DNA of 64,000 nucleotides from Flavobacterium sp. ov086 (GTDB taxonomy: Bacteria > Bacteroidota > Bacteroidia > Flavobacteriales > Flavobacteriaceae): positions 362,694 to 426,693 of the forward strand of contig NZ_FZNL01000002.1 of NCBI RefSeq assembly GCF_900187965.1, in the 5' to 3' direction. The translations under genes and the position numbers were made by a program. Positions 57,801-64,000 of this stretch are shown here, one piece after another (the first letter of the stretch is position 1; each line of letters begins with the position of its first letter). Below the pieces are notes generated by a model. It was not told where the DNA came from. It searched no databases and saw nothing but the letters and a program-made list of their open reading frames with translations.

Positions 57801-60800
57801 CCAGACTTTATGATCTTATTTTAGAAAAAGGTGTTACTATATTAGAAGGTACACCAGGTTTAGTGATTCCATTGATGGATTACATCTACGAGCAAAAGTT
57901 AGATTACGCTTGGATGAAGTTGTTAATTTTAGGATCTGACGTATGCAGTATTAATGACTTTAAAAGAGTGTATACCAGATTTGGTCACGCTATGCGAATC
58001 ATTAACAGTTACGGAACCACAGAAACAACCATAGATAGTTCTTATTTTGAAACGGATAATGTTAAGAGTTTTGATGGTTTAATTAATGTGCCGATTGGTA
58101 AACCTTTATGGAACAATAGTTTTTATATACTCAACACTTCTGAATCATTGGTACCTATAGGAGTAATTGGTGAATTATGTATTGGCGGAGCGGGAGTAGC
58201 CAGAGGTTATTTAAATAAGGAAGAATTAACCAGAGAAAAGTTTGTAGCGAATCCTTTTAAAGAAGGAGATCGAATGTATAAGACTGGCGATTTAGCCCGT
58301 TGGTTACCTGATGGGAATTTGGAATTTATAGGCAGAAAAGATGATCAGGTTAAGATTCGTGGATATCGTATAGAATTAGGTGAGATTGAGAACGCATTAT
58401 CAGTACTACCTGGAATTACCCAATGCTGTGTATTAGCAAGAGAAGATGTAAATGGTACAAAACGTTTAGTAGGTTATGTGGTATTAGAAGGCGAATTAGA
58501 TAAAGAGCGTCTTCAAAATCAATTAAAACTAAGCTTACCTGAATATATGATTCCTATGATCTGGATTGCATTAGATGTAATGCCATTAACCAGTAATGGA
58601 AAATTAGATAAAAAGGGATTGCCAGATCCTGATAGCTCAGAGTTATCAAGTAAAGAATATGTTGGACCAACTACAGATTTAGAATTACAACTCGTTAACA
58701 TATGGCAGGAGTTATTGGGTGTTGAAAAAGTCGGCATCCATGATAATTTCTTTGAACTGGGAGGTCATAGTTTATTGGCAACACGTTTAGTTTCTATGAT
58801 CCGTAAGGAGCTGATGATAGAGGTTTCTATTCGAGAAGTCTTTATACATACTACGGTTTCTAAATTGGGAACTTATGTGTCCGCTCAATCCGAAGGGATT
58901 TTATTACCTACGATTGTCGTACAGGATCGTCCGGCCCATATTCCTTTATCCTTCAGCCAGGAGCGATTATGGTTTTTGGATAAGTTGCAAGGCAGTACAG
59001 ATTATCATATACCTGTAGTTCTTCGTTTAGAAGGATCTTTAGATGTATCGATATTAGAACAAACATTACAACAAATTATTTCTCGTCATGAGGTATTGCG
59101 AACTGTACTTCTTTCAGAAGATGGAATCGGTTATCAAGAGATTGTCAGTGCAGAAGAATGGTCATTGGATAAAGAAATTGTATCAGATGAATTATTATTA
59201 GAAAGTAATATAGCGGACTATCTGAAGAAACCTTTTGATTTATCTAAGGATTACAAGCTAAGAAGTTGCTTATATGATTTGGGTAACGGAAAATATGTAT
59301 TAGCCAGTGTATTCCACCATATTGCCAGTGATGGTTGGTCTGGAGGTGTTTTAGTAAACGAATTTATGAAGTTGTATAATACGCTTCAGTTAGATCGAAC
59401 AGCAACTCTTCCAAAATTAAGTTTGCAATATGCAGACTATGCCATTTGGCAACGAAAATATATAGTTGATACTGTTTTAGAAGAACAATTATCGTATTGG
59501 GAAGAGAAGCTACAAGATGTTAGTACTTTATCATTGCCAACTGATTATGCACGTCCTTCAGTACATAGTACAAATGGAGCTTGTATTTCTTTTGTATTAG
59601 ATAAAACGTTAACCGCATCCTTGGATTCCTTATGCCGATCAGAAGGTGTTACGCTGTTTATGTTTTTATTATCAGCCTTCAAGGTTTTGTTGTCCCGTTA
59701 TAGCGGACAGTCTGATATTTGCGTGGGAACACCTATTGCAAATCGTACGCAATTGGAGTTAGAAGATATGATTGGCTTTTTTGTCAACACTATTGCTCTT
59801 CGAAGTGATTTGAGTGGAAACCCAAGTTTCATCGATTTATTGGCAATGGTAAAACAGACGACCTTAGAAGGATATGACTATCAATTAGCTCCTTTTGAAA
59901 AGGTAGTAGATCGTGTGGTTACTACTCGTGATATGGCTATGAGCCCTTTGTTTCAAGTACTTTTTGTATTACAGAATACGCCTGATGCATCTCGAGAATT
60001 AAACTTAGAAGATATTACGATTTCGAATTATAATTTTGATACCATTACCTCTCAATTTGATTTGATGTTAAATGTATTTGAGGATAATAATGCTATTTCA
60101 TTGGAGATGTCATATTGCACAGCCTTATTTGATAAAGCAACAATAGACCGAATGCTGCTGCATTATCAGGAATTGCTGGTTAGTATTGTGAGTAATATCA
60201 CGCAGCCTATAGGTAGTTTATCCATGATTTCTACACAGGAAGAATATAAATTATTAAATACTTTTAATGATACTATCCTTGCCTATCCAAAAGATAAAAC
60301 GATAATTGATTTATTTAAAGAACAGGTAGCAAAGGCTCCGGAAGCTGTAGCAGTAGTTTATCAGGGAGAAGAATTAAGTTATAAAGATTTAGATGAAAGG
60401 TCGAATCAATTAGTTCATTATTTGAAATCGACTGGTGTGGTTAAGGATTCTCGAATAGGGATATTATTTAATAGAGGTTTTGATATGATCATTAGTATAT
60501 TAGGTATTCTGAAGTCAGAATGTACTTATGTTCCTTTAGATCCTTTATTACCATCTAATCGCCTATCCTATATACTTGAAGATTCAAGTGTTAATTACCT
60601 GCTTTATAGCGAAGAATCTTTACTTTCAGATTTAGCAGTTTCGGAATATACCCTTTTAAATATTGCGGAATCTTATCATTATGAAACTTCAGCAAGCTTA
60701 CACAAAAGAGAACTTGATTCGGTTGCCTATGTAATGTATACTTCAGGGACATCAGGGGCTCCTAAAGGAATCCTTATTAGTGAGGAGAATATAATTACTT

Positions 60801-63800
60801 TAATTAATGATCCATCTGATAAAATCTCAATAAAAGCTTCAGATCGAGTGCTTCAATGGTCTAATTACGCATTTGATGGTTCAACATATGAGATTTTTGG
60901 AAGTCTTTTAAACGGAGCTTCCCTTTATTTAATAGATAATTTAACAGCTTCAGATGCAGGCGCTTTATCTCAAGTTATAAATAAACATGAGTTGAGTATT
61001 GTTTTTATCACAACTGCATTGTTTAATTCTTTAGCTGAATATGATCTGTCTTTATTATCCAGCTTGAGACTCTTATTATTTGGAGGAGAAAAAGTTTCAG
61101 TACCACCTGTGCGAAAAATGTTAGCTGCATTAGGGCACAATAAGATACTTCATGTATATGGTCCTACGGAGACAACAGTCTACGCTACTTGTTATGTGGT
61201 TTCTGATATACCAGATAATGCAGACACTCTACCAATTGGTAAACCACTTACTAATACAAGTCTTTATGTTTTAAATTCTAATCAGGAATTAGTACCTATT
61301 GGAGTTATTGGTGAGTTAGTTATTGGAGGAACAGGAGTTGCCAAAGGTTATCTAAACCAAGTAGAGTTAACTAATGAAAAGTTTATAACAAATCCTTTTA
61401 TAAAAGGAGAAGTGATTTATAGAACGGGTGACTTAGCTCGTTGGTTACCTGATGGTAATATTGAGTTTGTTGGCAGAGGAGATGATCAGGTCAAGATTCG
61501 AGGATACCGCATTGAGTTGAGCGAGATTGAGAACGTCTTATTATCTTTAGATTTAATTATCCAATGTCGTGTATTAGTAAAAGAAGATGTAAGTGGAAAC
61601 AAGCGTCTGGTGGGCTATGTAGTCTTGGAAGGTGTATTAGATAAAGAGAAAATAGAAGAACAATTAAAATCTGTTTTACCAGAATATATGGTTCCCCAAT
61701 TATGGGTTGAATTAGATACAATACCACTTACATCTAACGGAAAGTTAGATAAAAAGGCCTTACCTGAATTTGATGGATCTCAATTATCTACACAAGAGTA
61801 TGTTGCGCCGCGTAATGAAACAGAAATCCAAATAGTAGCTATCTGGGAGTCCTTATTAGGAGTTACTAATATAGGAATACATGATAATTTCTTTGAATTG
61901 GGAGGGCATAGTTTATTGGTGGTTCAGTTGATATCCCGCCTGCAGGCATTAGATTTTTATATTTTAGTTAAAGATATTTTTGCAAATCCAACGATAGCTT
62001 CTATTAGTAATAAGTTATCTTCCATATCATTTATTTATACTGTTCCTGCTAATGGAATTTTAGCAACAAGCAACCATATCACACCATCGATGGTGCCTTT
62101 ACTTGATTTTGATCAGAGTGATTTAGATAAGATAGTTGCAATGGTTCCGGGTGGTGTTTCAAATATTGAAGACATCTATCCTTTATCTCCATTACAAGAA
62201 GGGATTTATTTTCATCATCTCATGAGCGATACTGCGCAGGGAGATCCTTATGTTCTTTCGAGTTTACTTTCATTTTCAGATTCGAACAAACGAACAGCGT
62301 TTATTGAGGCCTTACAATTTGTGGTGAACCGCCATGATATTTTACGTACTTCTTTTTTAAGTACTGGTTTACCTAATGCGGTACAGGTAGTGTTGAGAGA
62401 AGCTGTTTTATCAGTCGAATTAGTAGATAGTTCAAGTTTGGATAACTCCAAAGCTATTTTACCACAGTTAGAATTATTGGTAGCTTCAGGAACCCATTGG
62501 ATGGATACTTCTAAAGCTCCTTTAATGGAATTAAAATTAGCTGATGATCCTGAGAACGAATCTTATTATCTAGTAGTCTATGATCACCATTTAATAATGG
62601 ACCATGTTGGTTTAGAGAAAATCATAGAAGAGGTAACGTTGTATCTCGCAGGAGAAGCGGAAAATCTGCCGGTTCCTTTTTTATATAGGGATTTCATTGG
62701 ACATACATTACATACACAATCAGTCAACGATGGAGAGTCTTATTTTAGATCAGTATTGGGAGTAATTAATGAACCTACATACCCGTTTAATTTATCAAAT
62801 ATCTTAGGAAACGGTACAAAAATTGAAGAGTCTACTGTTATTCTTTCTAGAGATTTAAGTACCCTATTGCGTACTGTTTGCGTGAATTTAAGTATGAGTC
62901 CTGCAGTATTGTTTCATGCAGCTTTCGGATTGGTAGTAGCAAGATGCAGTAATAAAGAACATGCGCTCTTTGGATCCTTATTTTCCGGGCGTTTACAAGG
63001 TTCTTTAGGCGCAGCTGATTCTTTAGGCTTGTTTATAAATACACTACCAGTTGCTTTGGAATTAAAAGGCAGCGTTAGGGAGTATTTAGATGAGGTTAAA
63101 TTAAGATTAGGAGAACTATTATCTTATGAACAAACTCCTTTGTCTCACATCCATGATTGGAGCGGTATCTCCAATCAAATGGCTCTTTTTAGTGCTTTAT
63201 TAAATTATCGTCATTCTCCATCATCTTTAGTAGAAGAGAATAATACTAAAAATTTAGGGATAACGGTAATTGGAGAGTATGAACGCAATAACTATCCTTT
63301 TAATTTTAATGTAGATGATTTTGGTATTGATTTTGGATTAACTGTACTTGTGGATGCAAGTATTGGAGCAGATCGTATACTTGAATTCATTGAGCAATCA
63401 TTAATTCAGCTCATAGATAGTGTAACTCTTGAAAAAGAAGTAAGCGTAAATACGTTGAGTATTCTATCTAATAAAGAATTACATCAATTATTATATGAAT
63501 TTAATGATACGGCAAAAAACTATGCAAAAGAAAAGACCGTTGTTGATTTATTTGCAGAACAGGTAAAAAAGACCCCAAATGCTATCGCAGTTGTTTATGG
63601 AAATGAAGAATTAAGTTATAAAGAATTAGATGAGAAATCGACTTATCTGGCGCTTTATTTACAGAAGCATTATGATTTGAGTTCCAATGATATTGTAGGT
63701 TTAATGCTGGATCGTAGTATCTGGTCTATTATTTCAATACTAGGAATTTTAAAAGCCGGTGCTTGTTATCTTCCTATCGATAAAGAGTATCCGGAGCATC

Positions 63801-64000
63801 GTAAATCCTTTGTTGTCAATGACGCTCATATAAAATTACTGATCATAGAATCAGAAAGTTTATTTGATGTCATAGAATATATGGTGCCTATTTTTTCTAT
63901 AGACATAGAATTTGAGAGTGTATTAAACCAGGTGTCCTCATTTCCGGCTTTAAAAACCAGTGCTGTCCAAACTACGGATTTGGCATATGTAATTTATACC
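48857..64000 (+). CDS. Giant hybrid PKS-NRPS lipopeptide synthetase, 3' end outside the window
   Basis: One frame opens at ATG 48857 and stays open to the last base, at least 5,048 codons. Order of domains (approximate bases): fatty acyl-AMP ligase 48880-50640; ACP 50695-50910; ketosynthase 50969-52245; acyltransferase 52527-53440; ACP 53670-53895; class III aminotransferase 54440-55680; condensation 55770-57080; adenylation 57110-58620; PCP 58650-58880; condensation 58920-60220; adenylation 60270-61790; PCP 61800-62020; condensation of dual E/C type 62080-63450; adenylation from 63500. This is the plan of iturin/mycosubtilin-type synthetases: a fatty acid is activated, extended by one malonyl unit, aminated at the beta-keto carbon and then joined to amino acids. 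No reductive PKS domain is seen. The modules are described below. Confidence 0.95.
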   Translation, partial: MPLIKSTIPEDITSKETLVKVLSNHISQTPNKVIYRFLENGEEESDCRTFQDLYDNAKRIASHILEHAKPGDRVLLLYPSGLDFIDAFLGCFLAGVIAVPAFPPQGKRRIGRLENIVADCKATLILTIESIYTKSSGWFDTEIFENVKWLQTNVLVDSLDKDFPVVLPTDTAFLQYTSGSTGDPKGVMVTHSNIVHNNKLMKNCFHQNTESIGVSWLPIYHDMGLIGNILQALYVGFEMIVMPPTAFIQKPSRWLKVISDYKGTFSGGPNFSYDLCANQIKEEDLKGLDLSSWQVAYNGSEPIRPETVNNFTTRFSSIGFDETYLIPCYGMAETTLIVSCSDFNSIPKALLLDKENFHSGEVKLFNKEDKTSNTIEFIGNGPVLEELEIKIVNPDTKMVCQENGIGEIWISGASVAKGYWQREELTKEVFQARIQNSDANSEEDKEEYLRTGDMGFINEKQLYITGRLKELMIINGVNHFPQDIERVVQQSHIDLQNNAGVAFCTESKGKEQLVIVQEIKRTSMKGYDFNFIVKSIIDSVFEQHELSVYAIVLVEPGKVEKTSSGKIKRLATKILYESNTIEGVMDQWVQGQNINNSNENLQENKIVKTTILSNDLEKLLQEAVAAELNISISKVNTHTSFSELGMSSIQSIRLTGKLSDYLGIEITPTIVYSYSNIKDLAAYLLSNEDIELPSNVEDAKILNSEPIAVIGMSCRFPGAQDLEIFLENLKSGIDSITEVPKSRWEIDDFFSNKEEIDGYQMNTRWGGFIDAIDEFDASFFEISPREAKLMDPQQRILLELTHELLERSGYTAKELKGSMTGVYIGILQNEYASLLKNYPKDMYSGTGSALSIASNRLSYYYDFKGPSMSVDTACSSSLVSVHLAIKDIRSGECTMAIAGGVNLILTPESTVALSQSSMMAADGRCKTFDDSANGYVRSEGAGLILLKPLSKAIKNGDNIIGVIKGSAVNQDGRSNGLTAPNGLAQQEVIHAALKSAGLQPKDVDYIESHGTGTSLGDPIEINALDAVFKKDRNSDSPLIIGSVKANIGHLEAAAGIAGLIKTLLCLEHSIIPKQLHYNKPNRYINWEKLNVLIPNDLLSWNQKKNSIRRAGVSSFGFGGTNAHIVLEEAPVYHTKKQNDTISSQETVLTTISAKGEKALKDQIAAVIDYIENNPEVKISDLSYTLSVHRDHFENRLGIISENKEELLQKLNQANNSFQKTKSLKTAFLFTGQGAQYLGMGRELYDTEPVFKKALDTCTELLKAHLDENLITVLFAEEGSEKAKFIDQTQYTQPALFAIEYSLYQLWENWGIKPDVLIGHSIGELVAACVAGVFSLEDGLKLVASRGRLMQGITLEGEMISVQSSEEAISEVLKHYKEKVTIAAINTPDQIVLSGEKEAIETITSTLSLKAIKWKKIRVSHAFHSPMMKPILSKFKAIADTIHFQSPKCIVISNLTGTVAGKEISTSQYWVDHITSPVDFLKGMRSLESLEVDVYVEIGPDPVLINMGSQCISDERADKTIWLASFRKGKNENLQLLESLNEWYKEGGDVQWKSFYSNKDGVKVNAPIYKFQRKRFWIEEEPITISKESNTISSTNNKDFSETMVFKDIESFLKNTISATLQMKIEEIELHRPLLNYGADSFSLMEIINKIRKEYNVKLPIRKMFEDLTNLDAIIKYIIQETGQTEVVSNNHVVVNKTFDTNTSCSFSASSNGEIGTGRHSNNGEETINKSTAEYIKTPAKEVINNTAIDITEFTIIREQFAEQNRILSQQNQIISEFLNTSRTSQNTDKHTTGDGFAEVSKTTNIFDIVKKKITTKEKVSLPGSFGSKSFYFQKLPKNQEEQLPQLIESYTAKTQKSKSFAIENKAVLADYRSAYKFNIATKEMVYPIVSEHAFGSHFTDIDGNKYIDIVMGFGSCIFGHQPEFISKAILEQHSQGMIIGPMNKLSGDITRLVSKLTGAERVCLTNTGTEAVSFALRIARAVTKKNKIIVFSASFHGHGEITLGVQGDQENVVESLSAGITANMVKDLIILNYSDDDILEQIRAHKDDLAGILVEPVRSRFPDFQPKELLHQLSELTKELDIPFIFDEMVTGFRIMPGGAQEYFDIKADIVIYGKIAGGGMPIGIVAGSPKYLDAVDGGHWQFGDESYPEVDKTFTAGTFTRHPLTMAASKAVLTRIDEIGKEAYLELNNRTASLMNRLNSYFEKESLPIMMVYFGSLFSFRYKANFELLAFHLVQRGIYVWESNNLFLSFAHSDEDIEKLYKGITECAKLVYTSSDISQEKNLSLEATGYNVQESNISKVNLTLTQQKFNLLHQIDPERSLAYTQSFSLQMKGKIYASLLKMAIHNLIDNHSILRTRVSEDGEHLIFDPSITLPIEEIDLSKDELDQQEEAYKALVDENMRTAFSFTNGPFVRLQLIKFSPEESTLIVTMHHIIADGWSCALFIQGVVDNYNSLFQGKKLDLVQAVGFYEYTKWLENNLNNDDWKVHEDYFINKFSKKSFYITLPFDNSLSKYGNASNSVSLRIPKENILRYRKWSSQQNLTLFMTFLSAFELLLCKICEKDEVIIGIPAGGRTMPDIEEAIGDFSHFMPFLISHNSKDSLIEYVKDLKNRIYEAYEHQEYPYANFMELLQKETDIKYDNWVNVIFNFDVSASNTDMESVDLHIVHNKPVYSDFDLMFNAIEESGDLVLSLDYRESFLSNELAEDILDCYQFILNQIIESDGDGGSIEDIQLLSKGKQEQQLQYFNDTEVSYPKDKTIVDLFEEQVLQMPNSIAVVFGNEELTYKELDEKSNQVAHYLIHKGLKSEDLVGICVDRSFDMIIAVFGVLKAGGTYVPIDAEYPEDRIHYIIEDSNAVFFITDHAHEFLVAENKKVQIITIDDNWKSIGEQPLSKVDSIVKADQSVYVIYTSGSTGRPKGVVINHTSLLNMALCWESSYTLDSNTCLLQMASFSFDVFSGDLCRSLLFGGRMILCPSDARLDPARLYDLILEKGVTILEGTPGLVIPLMDYIYEQKLDYAWMKLLILGSDVCSINDFKRVYTRFGHAMRIINSYGTTETTIDSSYFETDNVKSFDGLINVPIGKPLWNNSFYILNTSESLVPIGVIGELCIGGAGVARGYLNKEELTREKFVANPFKEGDRMYKTGDLARWLPDGNLEFIGRKDDQVKIRGYRIELGEIENALSVLPGITQCCVLAREDVNGTKRLVGYVVLEGELDKERLQNQLKLSLPEYMIPMIWIALDVMPLTSNGKLDKKGLPDPDSSELSSKEYVGPTTDLELQLVNIWQELLGVEKVGIHDNFFELGGHSLLATRLVSMIRKELMIEVSIREVFIHTTVSKLGTYVSAQSEGILLPTIVVQDRPAHIPLSFSQERLWFLDKLQGSTDYHIPVVLRLEGSLDVSILEQTLQQIISRHEVLRTVLLSEDGIGYQEIVSAEEWSLDKEIVSDELLLESNIADYLKKPFDLSKDYKLRSCLYDLGNGKYVLASVFHHIASDGWSGGVLVNEFMKLYNTLQLDRTATLPKLSLQYADYAIWQRKYIVDTVLEEQLSYWEEKLQDVSTLSLPTDYARPSVHSTNGACISFVLDKTLTASLDSLCRSEGVTLFMFLLSAFKVLLSRYSGQSDICVGTPIANRTQLELEDMIGFFVNTIALRSDLSGNPSFIDLLAMVKQTTLEGYDYQLAPFEKVVDRVVTTRDMAMSPLFQVLFVLQNTPDASRELNLEDITISNYNFDTITSQFDLMLNVFEDNNAISLEMSYCTALFDKATIDRMLLHYQELLVSIVSNITQPIGSLSMISTQEEYKLLNTFNDTILAYPKDKTIIDLFKEQVAKAPEAVAVVYQGEELSYKDLDERSNQLVHYLKSTGVVKDSRIGILFNRGFDMIISILGILKSECTYVPLDPLLPSNRLSYILEDSSVNYLLYSEESLLSDLAVSEYTLLNIAESYHYETSASLHKRELDSVAYVMYTSGTSGAPKGILISEENIITLINDPSDKISIKASDRVLQWSNYAFDGSTYEIFGSLLNGASLYLIDNLTASDAGALSQVINKHELSIVFITTALFNSLAEYDLSLLSSLRLLLFGGEKVSVPPVRKMLAALGHNKILHVYGPTETTVYATCYVVSDIPDNADTLPIGKPLTNTSLYVLNSNQELVPIGVIGELVIGGTGVAKGYLNQVELTNEKFITNPFIKGEVIYRTGDLARWLPDGNIEFVGRGDDQVKIRGYRIELSEIENVLLSLDLIIQCRVLVKEDVSGNKRLVGYVVLEGVLDKEKIEEQLKSVLPEYMVPQLWVELDTIPLTSNGKLDKKALPEFDGSQLSTQEYVAPRNETEIQIVAIWESLLGVTNIGIHDNFFELGGHSLLVVQLISRLQALDFYILVKDIFANPTIASISNKLSSISFIYTVPANGILATSNHITPSMVPLLDFDQSDLDKIVAMVPGGVSNIEDIYPLSPLQEGIYFHHLMSDTAQGDPYVLSSLLSFSDSNKRTAFIEALQFVVNRHDILRTSFLSTGLPNAVQVVLREAVLSVELVDSSSLDNSKAILPQLELLVASGTHWMDTSKAPLMELKLADDPENESYYLVVYDHHLIMDHVGLEKIIEEVTLYLAGEAENLPVPFLYRDFIGHTLHTQSVNDGESYFRSVLGVINEPTYPFNLSNILGNGTKIEESTVILSRDLSTLLRTVCVNLSMSPAVLFHAAFGLVVARCSNKEHALFGSLFSGRLQGSLGAADSLGLFINTLPVALELKGSVREYLDEVKLRLGELLSYEQTPLSHIHDWSGISNQMALFSALLNYRHSPSSLVEENNTKNLGITVIGEYERNNYPFNFNVDDFGIDFGLTVLVDASIGADRILEFIEQSLIQLIDSVTLEKEVSVNTLSILSNKELHQLLYEFNDTAKNYAKEKTVVDLFAEQVKKTPNAIAVVYGNEELSYKELDEKSTYLALYLQKHYDLSSNDIVGLMLDRSIWSIISILGILKAGACYLPIDKEYPEHRKSFVVNDAHIKLLIIESESLFDVIEYMVPIFSIDIEFESVLNQVSSFPALKTSAVQTTDLAYVIYT
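48880..50910 (+). other. Loading unit: fatty acyl-AMP ligase + ACP
   Basis: The ligase has the AMP-binding loop [42 protein letters not shown] and the end motif [12 protein letters not shown] with [22 protein letters not shown], all usual in the FAAL branch. FAALs turn a free fatty acid into acyl-AMP and pass it to an ACP. The ACP carries the phosphopantetheine serine in [11 protein letters not shown]. It sets the lipid tail; chain length cannot be predicted. Confidence 0.93.
50969..53895 (+). other. PKS extension unit: KS-AT-ACP
   Basis: The ketosynthase has the active Cys874 in [10 protein letters not shown] and the two His in ESHGTGT and [10 protein letters not shown]. The acyltransferase has Ser1320 in GHSIGE and HAFH in SHAFHSP, the mark of malonyl-CoA choice. 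The ACP has [10 protein letters not shown]. No KR, DH or ER lies between, so the product should be a beta-ketoacyl chain two carbons longer, which is what the next domain needs. In mycosubtilin the AT is supplied in trans, here it is in cis. Confidence 0.93.
54440..55680 (+). other. Embedded PLP aminotransferase domain (beta-amination)
   Basis: A glutamate-1-semialdehyde aminotransferase-like domain: [55 protein letters not shown] and the PLP Lys2115 in [13 protein letters not shown]. It follows a helical linker ([22 protein letters not shown]). In MycA/ItuA the same domain turns the beta-keto thioester into a beta-amino thioester. That amine then starts the peptide chain and often closes the ring. 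Confidence 0.93.
55770..58880 (+). other. NRPS module 1: C-A-PCP, ornithine/diaminobutyrate-like pocket
   Basis: The condensation domain has the active HHIIADGWS. The adenylation domain has [11 protein letters not shown] and YKTGDLARW. Pocket residues read by hand against GrsA: D, V and G from FDVFSGD; E from ILEGTPG; I and G from LLILGSD; S from NSYGTTE; I and D from TTIDSS; K from NGKLDK. This gives DVGEIGSIDK, the known ornithine code and close to the diaminobutyrate code of polymyxin. PCP has [11 protein letters not shown]. Confidence 0.8.
58920..62020 (+). other. NRPS module 2: C-A-PCP, isoleucine-like pocket
   Basis: The condensation domain has [12 protein letters not shown] and HHIASDGWS. 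The adenylation domain has [11 protein letters not shown]. Pocket residues by hand: D, G and Y from FDGSTYE; F from SIVFITTA; L and G from LLLFGGE; V from HVYGPTE; V and Y from TTVYAT; K from NGKLDK. This gives DGYFLGVVYK, one step from the isoleucine code DGFFLGVVYK. PCP has [11 protein letters not shown]. Confidence 0.78.
62080..64000 (+). other. NRPS module 3: dual E/C-like condensation domain + start of an adenylation domain
   Basis: The domain opens [20 protein letters not shown] and [11 protein letters not shown], the start usual for dual epimerisation/condensation domains. The active motif is [13 protein letters not shown]: both His and the Asp are kept, but the Gly after Asp is His. 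If it works as E/C, the preceding residue would be the D form. An adenylation domain starts near 63500 ([24 protein letters not shown]) and is cut at the window end, before its pocket. Confidence 0.75.

Noticed and set aside
48857..64000. Several minus-strand frames of 60-100 codons within the megasynthase (for example 49006-49314, 50875-51111, 51436-51729).
   Set aside because: They lie opposite clear PKS/NRPS domains, have no recognisable features and no spacing like genes; they are mirror frames.

Overview
The window is AT-rich Bacteroidota DNA, most likely from a Flavobacteriaceae member (Flavobacterium-like). The evidence is a SusC/SusD pair, a subtype iii type VI secretion system (T6SS) of the kind limited to Bacteroidota (TssN, TssO, TssK, ClpV, no TssL/TssM/TssJ), few Shine-Dalgarno sequences and Bacteroidota-type promoter words. 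No rRNA gene, intact tRNA or CRISPR array was seen.

Layout. (1) 1-7.6 kb: the end of a nutrient-uptake locus (SusC partial, SusD, zinc-metallohydrolase lipoprotein, DUF4302 lipoprotein), about 1 kb of decayed DNA, then a DUF5060/DUF4038-type glycoside hydrolase. (2) 7.9-39.7 kb: a T6SS-iii locus. tssH and a PKD-domain membrane protein (tssP candidate) are on the minus strand. The plus strand carries an NlpC/P60-like lipoprotein, effector/immunity cassettes, tssG, tssN, a LysM protein, a DUF4280 PAAR-like protein, another effector/immunity pair, tssK, tssO, tssB, tssC, two unknowns, tssE, two tssD (Hcp), tssI (VgrG), a third effector with a candidate immunity gene, tssF and two paralogous secreted proteins. 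Two effectors share an almost identical N-terminal third followed by different pairs of peptidoglycan-degrading domains: PG-binding + M15 + lysozyme-like, and GH19 + M23. A 74-bp near-perfect direct repeat brackets one effector island inserted between the NlpC-like gene and tssG. (3) 39.7-41.2 kb: a scar of mobile DNA, with a chimeric transposase remnant, a recombinase tail, tRNA T-arm-like pieces and short repeats. (4) 41.3 kb to the end: a lipopeptide biosynthesis cluster with a phosphopantetheinyl transferase, type II thioesterase, CmlA-like MBL-fold hydroxylase, cyclic-peptide ABC exporter, diaminobutyrate aminotransferase, and one giant PKS-NRPS gene that stays open to the window edge (at least 5,048 codons).

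The megasynthase reads FAAL-ACP-KS-AT-ACP-aminotransferase-C-A-PCP-C-A-PCP-C(dual E/C-like)-A. This is the logic of the iturin/mycosubtilin family and of cyanobacterial beta-amino lipopeptides: activate a fatty acid, extend it once, transaminate the beta-keto group, then add amino acids. By manual alignment the first adenylation domain carries an ornithine/diaminobutyrate pocket and the second an isoleucine-like pocket. A 10-bp palindrome (TTCGTACGAA) lies directly before the phosphopantetheinyl transferase and again next to a promoter-like box upstream of the hydroxylase, suggesting common control. A beta-amino lipopeptide pathway of this type in a Bacteroidota genome is the most striking content; the modular T6SS effector islands come second.
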